Shown here one piece after another: positions 1-8,088 of a stretch of 64,000 bases of DNA. Made by a program: the position numbers and the translations under genes. The notes under the pieces are model-generated. The model searched no databases and had not been told where the DNA came from. It saw only the letters and a list, made by a program, of their open reading frames with translations. Position 1 is the first letter of the stretch. The number at the start of each line of letters is the position of its first letter. The DNA comes from an uncultured Porphyromonadaceae bacterium (GTDB lineage: Bacteria; Bacteroidota; Bacteroidia; Bacteroidales; Muribaculaceae): positions 53,793 to 117,792 of the forward strand of contig UQER01000006.1 of the NCBI GenBank assembly GCA_900540205.1, in the 5' to 3' direction.

Positions 1-1
1 A

Positions 2-1480
2 AAGGGAACCCCCAGCATGTATGCCCGCAGAGCCACAGGCTATACAGGCCATTCGTTCACGCCTTCGCCATTGAGTGCTTATTTTGACAAGCTTGGCACG
101 GAATTCACCGACGATGATGCATACAACCGGACGGATAACTTCTGGGCTGACAACACCCCTGTGGCTCCATCCAAAAATGAACCGCGCATGAAGCAGCTTC
201 TTGCCGCTTTAAGGTCCGTGCCGGTTTATCGCTACGCGGAGCGGTTCATCAAGCTTATGGTGGTGGGTTATGTGCCTACGGGTAATCCTTCCAAATTCGA
301 CATCGGTCCGCTGAATACGTTTGTAAGCGGCAATTCGGTGGAAGGGCTGCGTTTGCGTGCCGGTGGCATCACGACAGCAAATCTGTCGCCTCACTGGTTT
401 GCACGCGGTTATGCGGCCTATGGCTTCCGCGACAGGAAATGGAAGTATAATGCAGAAGTGGAGTATTCGTTCAACAGGAAAAAATACCATTCACGCGAAT
501 TCCCTATCCACTCCGTCATAGTCAATCACCGTTACGACATTGACCAGCTCGGACAGCATTATATGTTCACAAATGCCGACAATATGTTTCTTGCCTTCAA
601 GCGTGGCGACAATCACCTGATAACCTACAAACAGGAGACGGCGGTGAAATATCAGCTTGAATTGGCCAACAATCTCTCGGTGTCGGTAGGTGCCGCTGTG
701 GAGCGTCAGGAACCGGGACCCTGGGTTCCGTTTGTCACAACCGACGGGAATTCGCTGAATCATTTCAACGAAACACTGTTCAATGTGCAGTTGCGGTATG
801 CCCCCGGGGAGAAATTCTATCAGACCAAGTCTTCACGCATACCCATAAATCTTGACCCCTGGGTTGTGGTATTGAGCCATACGTTTGCTCCCGAAGGTTT
901 GTTCGGAAGCCGCTATCCGGTGAACCGCACCGAACTGAGCGTGCAGAAACGCTTCTGGTTCTCGGCCTTCGGTTTCGCCGACATAATTCTCAAAGGCGGA
1001 CACGAGTGGAGCCGTACGTCATATTTCCATCTGCTCACTCCGAATGCCAACCTCTCCTATACCATTCAGCCTGAAAGTTTCGCACTCCTTAATCCTCTTG
1101 AGTTCATCAACGATTCGTTTGTAAGCTGGGATGTGACCTATTGGCTGAACGGGGCGTTATTCAACTATGTTCCGCTGCTGAAGAAACTGAAACTGCGCGA
1201 GGTGGTTGCCTTCCGCGGATGGCTCGGGCGGCTGACTTCCAAAAACAATCCTGCCGATGAAATAGGGAAAGAAGATATTGGCGGAAAGCATCCCTTGCTG
1301 CTTTTCCCTGCCGAAGCGCTTGCCACTCCGATGCATCGCCGTCCGTACATGGAAATCAGCGCCGGCATCGACAACTTTTTGAAATGCCTGCGTATAGATT
1401 ATGTATGGCGCCTGTCCTACCGAAATGTCCCCGGAATTGACCGCTCGGGCTTGCGCATAGCTTTCCATATGACATTCTGA
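2..1480 (+). CDS. DUF5686-type outer-membrane barrel protein, 5' truncated by window edge
   Basis: The frame is open from base 2 through the first ATG (17) to the stop at 1480, so the N-terminus lies outside the window and 492 codons are visible. The visible part is rich in alternating aromatic/polar strands (for example around residues 130-200 and 300-480) and ends in Phe (HMTF), as expected for a transmembrane beta-barrel inserted by the BAM machinery. The pattern matches the C-terminal half of DUF5686 proteins, large Bacteroidota outer-membrane proteins that usually carry an N-terminal carboxypeptidase-regulatory-like domain (not visible here). Their function is not established. No catalytic motif was seen. 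The family call is from overall resemblance, and a generic TonB-independent barrel protein is the alternative. Confidence 0.7.
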   Translation, partial: KGTPSMYARRATGYTGHSFTPSPLSAYFDKLGTEFTDDDAYNRTDNFWADNTPVAPSKNEPRMKQLLAALRSVPVYRYAERFIKLMVVGYVPTGNPSKFDIGPLNTFVSGNSVEGLRLRAGGITTANLSPHWFARGYAAYGFRDRKWKYNAEVEYSFNRKKYHSREFPIHSVIVNHRYDIDQLGQHYMFTNADNMFLAFKRGDNHLITYKQETAVKYQLELANNLSVSVGAAVERQEPGPWVPFVTTDGNSLNHFNETLFNVQLRYAPGEKFYQTKSSRIPINLDPWVVVLSHTFAPEGLFGSRYPVNRTELSVQKRFWFSAFGFADIILKGGHEWSRTSYFHLLTPNANLSYTIQPESFALLNPLEFINDSFVSWDVTYWLNGALFNYVPLLKKLKLREVVAFRGWLGRLTSKNNPADEIGKEDIGGKHPLLLFPAEALATPMHRRPYMEISAGIDNFLKCLRIDYVWRLSYRNVPGIDRSGLRIAFHMTF

Positions 1481-1509
1481 CGCCAAATCCCCATATGACC
1501 ATCTGATAT

Positions 1510-1543
1510 AAAAAAAGAGTGGGGCCTTCACAGGTGCCACTCT
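1510..1543 (-). terminator. Rho-independent terminator of sodB
   Basis: On the minus strand a 7-bp stem (1537-1543 with 1516-1522, extended by two further pairs after an internal mismatch) is followed by seven T residues (complement of the A run at 1510-1516). It lies about 65 nt past the sodB stop and 30 nt past the stop of the convergent upstream gene, so it could also serve that gene weakly. Confidence 0.7.
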
Positions 1544-1607
1544 CTCCATTCATCACATTATGCTTACAATTAAGTGCTCTTGTTTGCTGTAGTAGTCGTT
1601 GTATTTA

Positions 1608-2183
1608 TCAATATCTTGCTTCGACTATCGGCCAGTCGATAATGTCCCACAGCGCGTTCAGCGCGTCGGCGCGTCGGTTCTGGTAGTCGAGATAGTATGC
1701 GTGTTCCCAAACGTCGAACGTCAGGATAGGCGTCAGCCCGTCGGTAATCGGGTTGCCGGCATTACCTTCCTGGGTGATGAACAGCCGTCCGCTGTTATCG
1801 CGCGACAGCCACACCCATCCGGAGCCGAAAAGCTTTGTACCGGCGTCGACAAATTCTTTCTTGAAATTTTCAAACGAACCGAAGTCGCGGTCTATGGCTT
1901 TGCGCAAATCGCCTTCAGGCTCTCCGCCGCCGTCGGGAGAGAAAGAGAAGAAATAGAAGATGTGGTTCCATGCCTGTGAGGCGTTGTTGAACAACGGGCC
2001 TTTAGCGTCGTGGATTACATCTTCAAGTGGTAGTTCGGCAAATTCCGTGCCTTCAATCAGTTTGTTCAGATTGTCAATGTAGGCTTGCTCGTGTTTGCCG
2101 TAATGAAATTCGATTGTACGTCTGCTTATCACAGGCTCGAGAGCATCTTCTGCGTAAGGAAGTTGTGGTTTAGTGTATTTCAT
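1608..2183 (-). CDS. sodB: Superoxide dismutase, Fe-type (Fe/Mn family)
   Basis: This 191-residue protein has the usual length for Fe/Mn superoxide dismutases, which convert superoxide to oxygen and hydrogen peroxide in the cytoplasm. The four metal ligands are visible: His27 (FHYGKH), His74 (AWNHIFY), Asp157 and His161 (DVWEHAYY). Gln70 in the NNASQAWNH segment and the NAGNP segment near 141-145 are typical of the Fe form; Bacteroidales enzymes of this class are often cambialistic. The gene is monocistronic, with its own terminator, and is divergent from htrA across a 445-bp spacer. No exact TAnnTTTG box was found upstream, so its promoter remains unassigned. Identity is very secure; metal preference is inferred. 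Confidence 0.97.
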   Translation of the reverse strand: MKYTKPQLPYAEDALEPVISRRTIEFHYGKHEQAYIDNLNKLIEGTEFAELPLEDVIHDAKGPLFNNASQAWNHIFYFFSFSPDGGGEPEGDLRKAIDRDFGSFENFKKEFVDAGTKLFGSGWVWLSRDNSGRLFITQEGNAGNPITDGLTPILTFDVWEHAYYLDYQNRRADALNALWDIIDWPIVEARY

Positions 2184-2628
2184 ATCTTTTCTGGTTATAT
2201 TGAAAGATTAGTGTTAAATGTAGTCCGTCGGTCTGTTATCGTTAATGCCATAACTCAATCCGGCAAAGCTCTATATGCGGGTCAGCCAATATAAATGTAG
2301 CCTTGCGCTTGGTAAAATCTATCGTTTAAACGTCTCAGAGTGTATTCAGGTTCGTTTTCGTGAGGGCTTTTTTGAGAATCGGGCAACATTTTCACACAAT
2401 TTAAAACCCGGAGGGGATTGACGGGAAAATCAAGCCTGCACGTGTGTTAAGGTTGTTAACAGTGTTAATGTGAATTTCACTTAATTCCAGTGACCTTTAG
2501 CCAATTATTATTAAGCTTTGTTCTGGTGTGCCTCACTTGTCTAAACTTTTCCGTTATTTTACAATCCAACAGACATTGAAAACCATATATACCAATTGTA
2601 TCCAAAATCCATCACTTCAAATTCGATT
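2184..2628. other. Divergent intergenic region between sodB and htrA
   Basis: This 445-bp spacer should hold both promoters. I found no convincing ORF, RNA gene or exact TAnnTTTG box in either direction; the closest plus-strand match is AAGCTTTG at 2513-2520. Around 2448-2472 there is a cluster of GTTAA motifs including the palindrome GTTAAC. Its length is unusual for this gene-dense window, so regulatory sites for oxidative or envelope stress are possible but unproven. Confidence 0.5.
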
Positions 2629-4170
2629 ATGAAACTGTATTCGAAAATTGCATTTTTAGCATGCGGTGTTGCCGTGCTCAGTTCGGCAGTCACTGCGGTA
2701 GCCTTGAACGTTGTGGAAAAACATACAGACATCGTTACAGGCACATCTCCTGTCGCCAATCAATCAGGTAACGGCAATTTCTACACCGTGGCCAGTGGCC
2801 CGGCAACTCCTCCGACCGATTTCACTCACGCAGCCGAAAGCACCATCAACGGTGTGGTGAGCATCAAGAATTATGCATCACAGCATATGTCGAGAGGTTC
2901 GCAGGGATATCTGCCCGATCCGTTCTATGAATTTTTCGGAATTCCGCGCCCGCAGGAACGTCCGCGTCAGCAGGAAAAGCCTCAGGAACAGGCTCGCGGA
3001 CTCGGATCCGGTGTGATTCTTAGCCCAGACGGCTATATTGTCACCAACAATCATGTGATCGACGGTGCCGACCGTTTGGAGGTCACACTCAATGATAACT
3101 CCATATATAATGCCACCGTTGTAGGCACAGATCCGGCCACCGATGTAGCCTTGATTAAAATCGAGGCGGAGAATCTGCCGGTTATCCCTGTCGGCGACAG
3201 CGATGCACTCCGTGTGGGCGAATGGGTGCTTGCGGTGGGCAATCCATTCGGGTTCACTTCTACTGTGACAACCGGCATTGTCAGCGCCAAGGCACGCAGC
3301 GTGGCGCAGGGTGTTCGTGGCGGCTCAATGGGTATCGAGAGTTACATCCAGACAGATGCAGCTGTTAATCCCGGCAATTCAGGCGGCGCACTTGTAAATG
3401 CCAAGGGTGAGCTTGTCGGTATCAATACCGCCATTTATTCGCAGACCGGAAGTTATGTGGGCTATTCCTTTGCAATCCCGACTTCGATTGTGACCAAGGT
3501 GGTTTCGGATATTCGTCAGTTCGGTACTGTACAGCGCGCTGTTCTTGGCGTTATGTTTACGGAACTGACACCTCAGATTGCTAAGGAGAAAAATATCACC
3601 GTTGTCAACGACGGCATTCTGGTTGGTGAAGTGCTTGACCGCAGCGCAGCCCTCGAGGCCGGAATCAAGGAGGGTGATATCATTATCGCTGTGAACGATG
3701 TCCCCACCCATAACACCGCGCAGCTGCTCGGCGAAATCAACAAGTATCGTCCCGGCGATAAAATCAAGGTAAAGTTAGTCAGAAACAACAAGGCACAGGT
3801 GTGCGACGTAACGCTGCGTAACAGTCAGGGCGACACGGCCATGACCAAAGCAAACGATTTCTCGGCTCTCGGATGCGCGCTGAAGGAACTGACGGCCGAA
3901 CAGCGTCGTGAGCTTCGCATAGCCGGAGGTGTTCAGGTCAAGGGTCTGTCGTCCGACGGGAAATTCCGCCGGGCCGGAATCAAGGAAGGTTTCATCATCC
4001 TTGAGATAAACAACGCCCGTGTGCAGTCGGAAGCCGACGTTGAAAAAATCTATAAGGCCATCATGGCGTCGAGTTCGGCCGATCCCGTTATGTTTATCGC
4101 CGGCATCTATCCCACCGGCCGGAAAGTGTACTATGCCGTTGACCTCAGTACGGCTGATGGCAATGAATGA
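2629..4170 (+). CDS. htrA: Deg/HtrA-family periplasmic serine protease with two PDZ domains
   Basis: This 513-residue protein begins with a hydrophobic signal/anchor (residues 8-28), followed by a trypsin-like protease domain with the triad His142 (TNNHVID), Asp172 (ATDVALIK) and Ser251 (NPGNSGGA). PDZ1 spans roughly 300-390 and PDZ2 roughly 405-505. Such proteases degrade or refold misfolded envelope proteins. The reading frame is open from a TTG at 2596, but the ATG at 2629 starts a proper signal sequence and is preferred. A low-complexity stretch rich in Gln, Pro, Glu and Arg (about residues 103-123) corresponds to the LA loop region of Deg proteases. It is monocistronic and convergent with the lipoprotein gene 15 bp downstream. 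Confidence 0.95.
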   Translation: MKLYSKIAFLACGVAVLSSAVTAVALNVVEKHTDIVTGTSPVANQSGNGNFYTVASGPATPPTDFTHAAESTINGVVSIKNYASQHMSRGSQGYLPDPFYEFFGIPRPQERPRQQEKPQEQARGLGSGVILSPDGYIVTNNHVIDGADRLEVTLNDNSIYNATVVGTDPATDVALIKIEAENLPVIPVGDSDALRVGEWVLAVGNPFGFTSTVTTGIVSAKARSVAQGVRGGSMGIESYIQTDAAVNPGNSGGALVNAKGELVGINTAIYSQTGSYVGYSFAIPTSIVTKVVSDIRQFGTVQRAVLGVMFTELTPQIAKEKNITVVNDGILVGEVLDRSAALEAGIKEGDIIIAVNDVPTHNTAQLLGEINKYRPGDKIKVKLVRNNKAQVCDVTLRNSQGDTAMTKANDFSALGCALKELTAEQRRELRIAGGVQVKGLSSDGKFRRAGIKEGFIILEINNARVQSEADVEKIYKAIMASSSADPVMFIAGIYPTGRKVYYAVDLSTADGNE

Positions 4171-4185
4171 GTATCATCCGCGTGG

Positions 4186-5094
4186 TCAGCGCGGGATGGC
4201 GAGATAATCACGCCAGTATACATGTTCCACAGGATGTGATGCCGAATCGCTCCTGTTGACAATGACAATAGCCGGAGAGGAATCGTCAGATATGTCCATC
4301 GCAAATTCTGCTCGGTGTCCCCTTCGATTCTTGAAATACAGCCGGCGTGAACCGGCAGAGCCCTCCACATTCATTGTGCCGCACATCGAGTCGGCCGGTG
4401 CAGTGTGGAGGTCGCTGTTTTTAGTATATACAAGCAATCGGTAAGTGCAGTCTGTATCGGTGTAAGCATTGTTTGCTTCGGTTGCAATGTCTGAAACGCT
4501 GCCGGTTGAGACTGAATCTGCAGAACTTTTGTCAATGCGGTAGATCGAGCCATTGTCAACACCTATGAGACAGAAGTATGGACGCCAGCCTTTGCGCAAT
4601 TCAGGAGCAAGGCTTTCCATCTCTTCATCAGCCAGACGCTTGAGCAACGCTTTTTCTGCTGCGGAGACATAATTGACGGCGTACAGGTCGCCGTCCCACC
4701 AGAGATACTCGCCGTTATCCAGTGTCCACCCTCTCCAGCCTGTGTTGTGCCATCTGCTGCTGTCTGCGGATTTAATCACCTGTTTGATGGAATCATCAAT
4801 CATAACCGGGAAATAGGACTCCATCGAGGCGGTGTCGGCGATGTTGCGCAATGGGTAAGGCCGTTCAATAGGGTAACTGCAGGCTTTGGCAAACGCCTTG
4901 GCGTTTCCGGCAGCAATCTGTTCACCCAATGTGGTAAGTTCTTCCGGCGCTTCGTCATGCGCTGCTTGCGCACCACTGACGGCCGCATCTTTAGCGGCTT
5001 GCATGTCGGTCATATCTCGTTTTTTGTTACTGCATCCCATCAGCACAGCTGACGATATGATTGCTATTGATGCGATTATGCTGAGAGGTTTCAT
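4186..5094 (-). CDS. Lipoprotein of unknown function
   Basis: This 302-residue protein starts with a lipoprotein signal (hydrophobic residues 5-19, lipobox around LMGC with Cys21), so it should be processed by Lsp and anchored in the envelope. An Ala-rich charged helix (about 30-65) follows. The rest, roughly 65-302, looks globular, with a Trp-rich patch near 112-135 (WHNTGWRGW and LWWDGDLYAVNY) and several Cys residues. I recognise no known domain. It lies 29 bp downstream of the lysozyme-fold gene on the same strand, which suggests co-transcription and a cell-wall or envelope role. Its stop is only 15 bp from the htrA stop, with no terminator visible between them. Confidence 0.75.
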   Translation of the reverse strand: MKPLSIIASIAIISSAVLMGCSNKKRDMTDMQAAKDAAVSGAQAAHDEAPEELTTLGEQIAAGNAKAFAKACSYPIERPYPLRNIADTASMESYFPVMIDDSIKQVIKSADSSRWHNTGWRGWTLDNGEYLWWDGDLYAVNYVSAAEKALLKRLADEEMESLAPELRKGWRPYFCLIGVDNGSIYRIDKSSADSVSTGSVSDIATEANNAYTDTDCTYRLLVYTKNSDLHTAPADSMCGTMNVEGSAGSRRLYFKNRRGHRAEFAMDISDDSSPAIVIVNRSDSASHPVEHVYWRDYLAIPR

Positions 5095-5123
5095 TATACT
5101 CCGGCTTAAAGGTAATTGCGCTG

Positions 5124-5651
5124 TTACTGTTGTTTATATTCGTTCAGCAGGAGCCCGAACAGCGTGTCGAACTCTTCCGTGCGTCTGCGTAGAATCTGCT
5201 GATGTTTTTTCCCCTGATATCTGCAATGACTCAGATAGGCTGCGCGGAGTTTGTCGCGGTCTTTTTCGAGCAGTTTGATTACACTGGATTTCTTAACGTT
5301 TGTCGGACCGATGTTATAGCTGAGAACGCCAAGTATCAATGCGTTGTTACCGTAACTGTCGAACATTTTTATGAATTTCTTGAGGTCTTTTCTCAATTGT
5401 GCTTCAGCATCCGCCTCGTTCAGCACATCGCCCTTCTTGTAGGGATCGCCTTTCAGCACACGGTGGCCGTAACCTACATACGGCCAGTTGCGTGCCGTGT
5501 GCAGGGATTCGTATTTCTTTATTATTGCGACGGCTTTCTCGAATGCAGGATCACCGTCAAGTTTGTCAACATTGACCGACATTGCAGCCGTGACTACGGC
5601 CACGGCGATTAATACAGACAATAATATGCCGTAGAGTTTTCTTGTTATCAC
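5124..5651 (-). CDS. Membrane-anchored lysozyme-fold (GH24-like) protein
   Basis: With the GTG start at 5651 this is a 175-residue protein with a short basic N-terminus, one membrane helix (about residues 8-25) and a phage-lysozyme-like domain. IIKKYESL (Glu48) and YVGYGH (58-63) match the catalytic-Glu and GIGH segments of GH24 muramidases, and VLSYNIGP recalls the conserved mid-domain helix. The loop between Glu and GYGH is about five residues shorter than in T4 lysozyme, and neither the Asp nor the Thr of the E-D-T triad is evident, so activity is uncertain. The frame stays open to an ATG at 5690, but that ATG sits inside a terminator-like hairpin (5679-5710), so GTG5651 is preferred. It is likely co-transcribed with the lipoprotein gene downstream. 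Confidence 0.75.
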   Translation of the reverse strand: MITRKLYGILLSVLIAVAVVTAAMSVNVDKLDGDPAFEKAVAIIKKYESLHTARNWPYVGYGHRVLKGDPYKKGDVLNEADAEAQLRKDLKKFIKMFDSYGNNALILGVLSYNIGPTNVKKSSVIKLLEKDRDKLRAAYLSHCRYQGKKHQQILRRRTEEFDTLFGLLLNEYKQQ

Positions 5652-5728
5652 AACATTGCAATTTATTAATAAAATGCTGCCCGGCTGCAAATTGTTTATC
5701 GCAGCCGGGCTATTTATGTTGTGATAAC
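5644..5728 (-). terminator. Nested inverted repeat / terminator after the Crp-like gene
   Basis: Two perfect inverted repeats are nested. The inner stem is 10 bp (5679-5688 with 5701-5710, 12-nt loop) and very GC-rich; on the minus strand it is followed by a T-rich tract, as in a rho-independent terminator. The outer repeat is 13 bp (5644-5656 with 5716-5728). The outer arm begins 19 nt after the Crp-like stop codon and its distal copy contains the proposed GTG start of the lysozyme-fold gene, so this may be more than a simple terminator. Confidence 0.75.
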
Positions 5729-5746
5729 GATGTTCCTGAAAGTGAT

Positions 5747-6445
5747 TTAGCCGAATTTCGAGATTTTACGCAGCATCGGTTCGTTGAGAATGCATATGCG
5801 ACGGCCATCAACCGTTATCAGTTTTTCCGACACGAAGCCTGACAGCGTACGGATTGCATTTGAGGTTGTCATGTTGGAAAGGTTGGCCAGATCCTCGCGT
5901 GCCATGTAAATGCGCAGCGTCATGTTGTCGTCTTCGAATCCATAATGGTCGCGCAGTACGATAAGTGCCTCAGCCAGACGGCCACGGATATGTTTCTGCG
6001 TCAGGTTGACAATTTTTGTGTCGGATCCGCCGAGATTGCGCGACAGTTCGTGAATGAAGAACCAGGCGAGTTTCCGGTTCTTGTTGATCATGTCCTCGAC
6101 AAGGGTCATGGGGAGGGTACCAACCACCGAAGGCTCGAATGCGGCGGCCGAAGAGTTGTACGGTTCGTTGGCAAAGTAAGCGCGGTAACCGAAATATTGC
6201 ACGGAGCGGATAAGCCGCAAAATCTGCACTCGCCCCCCTACTCCATCCTTGAATTTCTTGACCTTGCCCTGAAGCAGGCACCAGAGATATTCCGGCTCCT
6301 CACCCTCGGCATAAATCATCTGGTTCTTTTTGAAATTATGAACCACAAAGGCATCGATAATCCGGCGCTTCTCTTCATTGTCAAGAACTGACCAGATTTC
6401 CGACATATCGTCGCTTATTACTTTTTCGAGTGCTTTTTTAATCAT
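5747..6445 (-). CDS. Crp/Fnr-family transcription regulator
   Basis: This 232-residue protein has an N-terminal cyclic-nucleotide-binding-like beta-roll (about 25-125, containing GEEPEYLWCLLQGKVKKF), a dimerisation helix (about 125-150) and a C-terminal winged helix (about 165-225; AREDLANLSNMTTSNAIRTL is the helix-turn-helix). The Fnr Fe-S cysteines are absent and the canonical cAMP-pocket motif is not evident, so the effector is unknown. The frame extends 18 codons upstream to 6499, but MIKKALEK at 6445 is a more typical start. A TAGCTTTG box lies about 110 nt upstream on the minus strand. It ends at the nested inverted repeat. Its targets cannot be deduced from this window. Confidence 0.9.
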   Translation of the reverse strand: MIKKALEKVISDDMSEIWSVLDNEEKRRIIDAFVVHNFKKNQMIYAEGEEPEYLWCLLQGKVKKFKDGVGGRVQILRLIRSVQYFGYRAYFANEPYNSSAAAFEPSVVGTLPMTLVEDMINKNRKLAWFFIHELSRNLGGSDTKIVNLTQKHIRGRLAEALIVLRDHYGFEDDNMTLRIYMAREDLANLSNMTTSNAIRTLSGFVSEKLITVDGRRICILNEPMLRKISKFG

Positions 6446-6554
6446 GTTGTTGATCGAACAAATTTCTAAATGAACGAGCGACAAAATGGCCAATTGCAAG
6501 TGTTGCTGTCACGGCTACATGTGCAACATAACTGCGCATTCATGTTTTACAACA

Positions 6555-6562
6555 CAAAGCTA
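6555..6562 (-). promoter_or_regulatory. -7 box of the Crp-like gene
   Basis: The minus strand reads TAGCTTTG, matching the Bacteroidota -7 consensus TAnnTTTG. A weak -33 candidate (ATTG, complement of 6581-6584) lies 18 nt upstream. The position, about 110 nt before the chosen start codon, is plausible. Confidence 0.4.
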
Positions 6563-6691
6563 CAAATTTTTTTATAAATCCAATAATTTTTTCAATTAAT
6601 TTCAGTGGTGAATCCTCCTGTCGTCGGGGTCTGCTACGTAAACTGTTCTGTTACTATCCAATAATATGCCAATATGGCCAATTATTAAATG

Positions 6692-6728
6692 GCAAGGCGC
6701 CACACCGCTATATGGTGTGACGCCCTGC
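6692..6728 (-). terminator. Terminator downstream of pgk
   Basis: A long hairpin (6692-6706 with 6714-6728, 15 positions with two mismatches or wobbles, 7-nt loop) begins 19 nt after the pgk stop on the minus strand. The following tract is only moderately T-rich. Confidence 0.6.
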
Positions 6729-6747
6729 CTGTATGTTGAACCGGTTA

Positions 6748-7998
6748 TCAGCCTTTCACTGCGGCCACGCCGGGGAGCACCTTGCCTTCGATGGCTTCAA
6801 GGAGTGCACCGCCGCCGGTGGATACATATGAAACCTGATCGGCCAGACCGAACTTGTTGACACATGCTACAGAGTCACCGCCGCCAACGAGCGAGAATGC
6901 TCCGTTGTTGGTAGCTTCAACGATAGCTTCTGCAATGGCACGCGAGCCGGCTGTGAAGTTGTCGAATTCAAACACACCGGCAGGACCGTTCCAGAGAATG
7001 GTCTTGGCGTTGCGGATAACATTGGCGAAAGCTTTCTGTGTTTCGGGACCTGCATCCAGACCTTCCCATCCTTCGGGGATATCCATTACAGATACTATCT
7101 GGGTCTTGGCGTCGTTGGAGAAGCTGTCGGCAGCCACGCAATCGGTGCCGAGCACGAGGTTCACGCCTTTTTCCTTGGCCTTTGCCATGATGTCGCGTGC
7201 AAGATCAAGCTTGTCGTCCTCGCAGATTGACTGGCCTACGTGGCCACCCATTGCCTTTGCGAATGTGTAGGTCATACCGCCGCAGAGAATGAGGTTGTCA
7301 ACCTTGTCCATGAGGTTCTCGATGATGCCGATTTTGGTAGATACCTTCGAACCACCCATGATGGCGGTGAAGGGACGCTGGATGTCGCTGAGGATTTTGT
7401 CAACAGCCTTAACCTCTTTTTCCATGAGGTAGCCGAGCATCTTGCTGTCTGCATCGAAATAGTCGGCGATAACTGCTGTGGAAGCGTGTTTGCGGTGAGC
7501 TGTACCGAAAGCGTCGTTTACATATACGTCAGCATAGCTTGCAAGAGTTTTTGCGAACTCTTTCTGCTTCTCTTTCATCTCCTTCTTGGCGGCATCGTAG
7601 CCGGCGTCGGTCTTCTCGATTCCAACGGGCTTGCCCTCTTCTTCGGGATAGAAACGGAGGTTCTCGAGCAGGAGCACTTCGCCGGGCTTGAGGTTGGCAG
7701 CGGCTTCAGCTGCGTTGGCGCAGTCGGGTGCGAATTTCACATCCTTGCCGAGAGCCTTGGCAACATCGTCCTTGATCTGGGCGAGAGAGAATTTGGGGTT
7801 AACTTTCCCTTTGGGTTTGCCCATGTGTGACATGATGATGAGGCTGCCGCCGTCGTTCAGGATTTTTTTGAGGGTGGGGAGAGCACCACGGATACGGGTG
7901 TCGTCGGTGATGTGGCCGTTTTCGTCCAGAGGCACATTGAAGTCAACGCGCACAATGGCTTTCTTGCCGTTGAAGTTGTAGTTGTCGATTGTTGTCAT
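6748..7998 (-). CDS. pgk: Phosphoglycerate kinase
   Basis: This 416-residue protein has the standard length of bacterial phosphoglycerate kinases, which form ATP from 1,3-bisphosphoglycerate in glycolysis. Visible signatures are VDFNVPLD (18-25), NDAFGTAHR (161-169), GGSKVSTK (215-222) and the nucleotide-domain GGGDS (372-376) and STGGGALLE (393-401) motifs. A TAAATTTG box sits about 50 bp before the ATG, and a terminator follows the stop, so it can be transcribed on its own although it lies in line with pyrF, prfA and lon. Confidence 0.98.
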   Translation of the reverse strand: MTTIDNYNFNGKKAIVRVDFNVPLDENGHITDDTRIRGALPTLKKILNDGGSLIIMSHMGKPKGKVNPKFSLAQIKDDVAKALGKDVKFAPDCANAAEAAANLKPGEVLLLENLRFYPEEEGKPVGIEKTDAGYDAAKKEMKEKQKEFAKTLASYADVYVNDAFGTAHRKHASTAVIADYFDADSKMLGYLMEKEVKAVDKILSDIQRPFTAIMGGSKVSTKIGIIENLMDKVDNLILCGGMTYTFAKAMGGHVGQSICEDDKLDLARDIMAKAKEKGVNLVLGTDCVAADSFSNDAKTQIVSVMDIPEGWEGLDAGPETQKAFANVIRNAKTILWNGPAGVFEFDNFTAGSRAIAEAIVEATNNGAFSLVGGGDSVACVNKFGLADQVSYVSTGGGALLEAIEGKVLPGVAAVKG

Positions 7999-8046
7999 GA
8001 CTTTATGAAAAGTTTAGGTTGTTTGGTCTGATAGTTACAATTGAGA

Positions 8047-8054
8047 CAAATTTA
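8047..8054 (-). promoter_or_regulatory. -7 box of pgk
   Basis: The minus strand reads TAAATTTG, a full match to TAnnTTTG, which puts the transcription start about 40 nt before the pgk ATG. No clear TTTG was found at the -33 spacing. Confidence 0.5.
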
Positions 8055-8088
8055 GCCATTTTCCCCGAAAACAGCTAAACGGGGCGCG

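Larger units (their letters stand above)
6446..6747. other. Intergenic region between crp-like gene and pgk
   Basis: These 302 bp hold the promoter of the Crp-like gene (minus-strand box at 6555-6562) and, at the other end, the pgk terminator (6692-6728). Between them is AT-rich sequence with partial repeats of GCCAAT and AATTATT (6658-6690). No ORF or RNA gene was seen. Confidence 0.5.

Noticed and set aside
6658..6690. Repeats of GCCAAT and AATTATT near the pgk terminator
   Set aside because: Short and imperfect, as expected in AT-rich intergenic DNA; no clear palindrome.
8063..8084. CCCCG/CGGGG hairpin just after pyrF
   Set aside because: Only 5 bp and followed by A residues on the minus strand, so not a convincing terminator.
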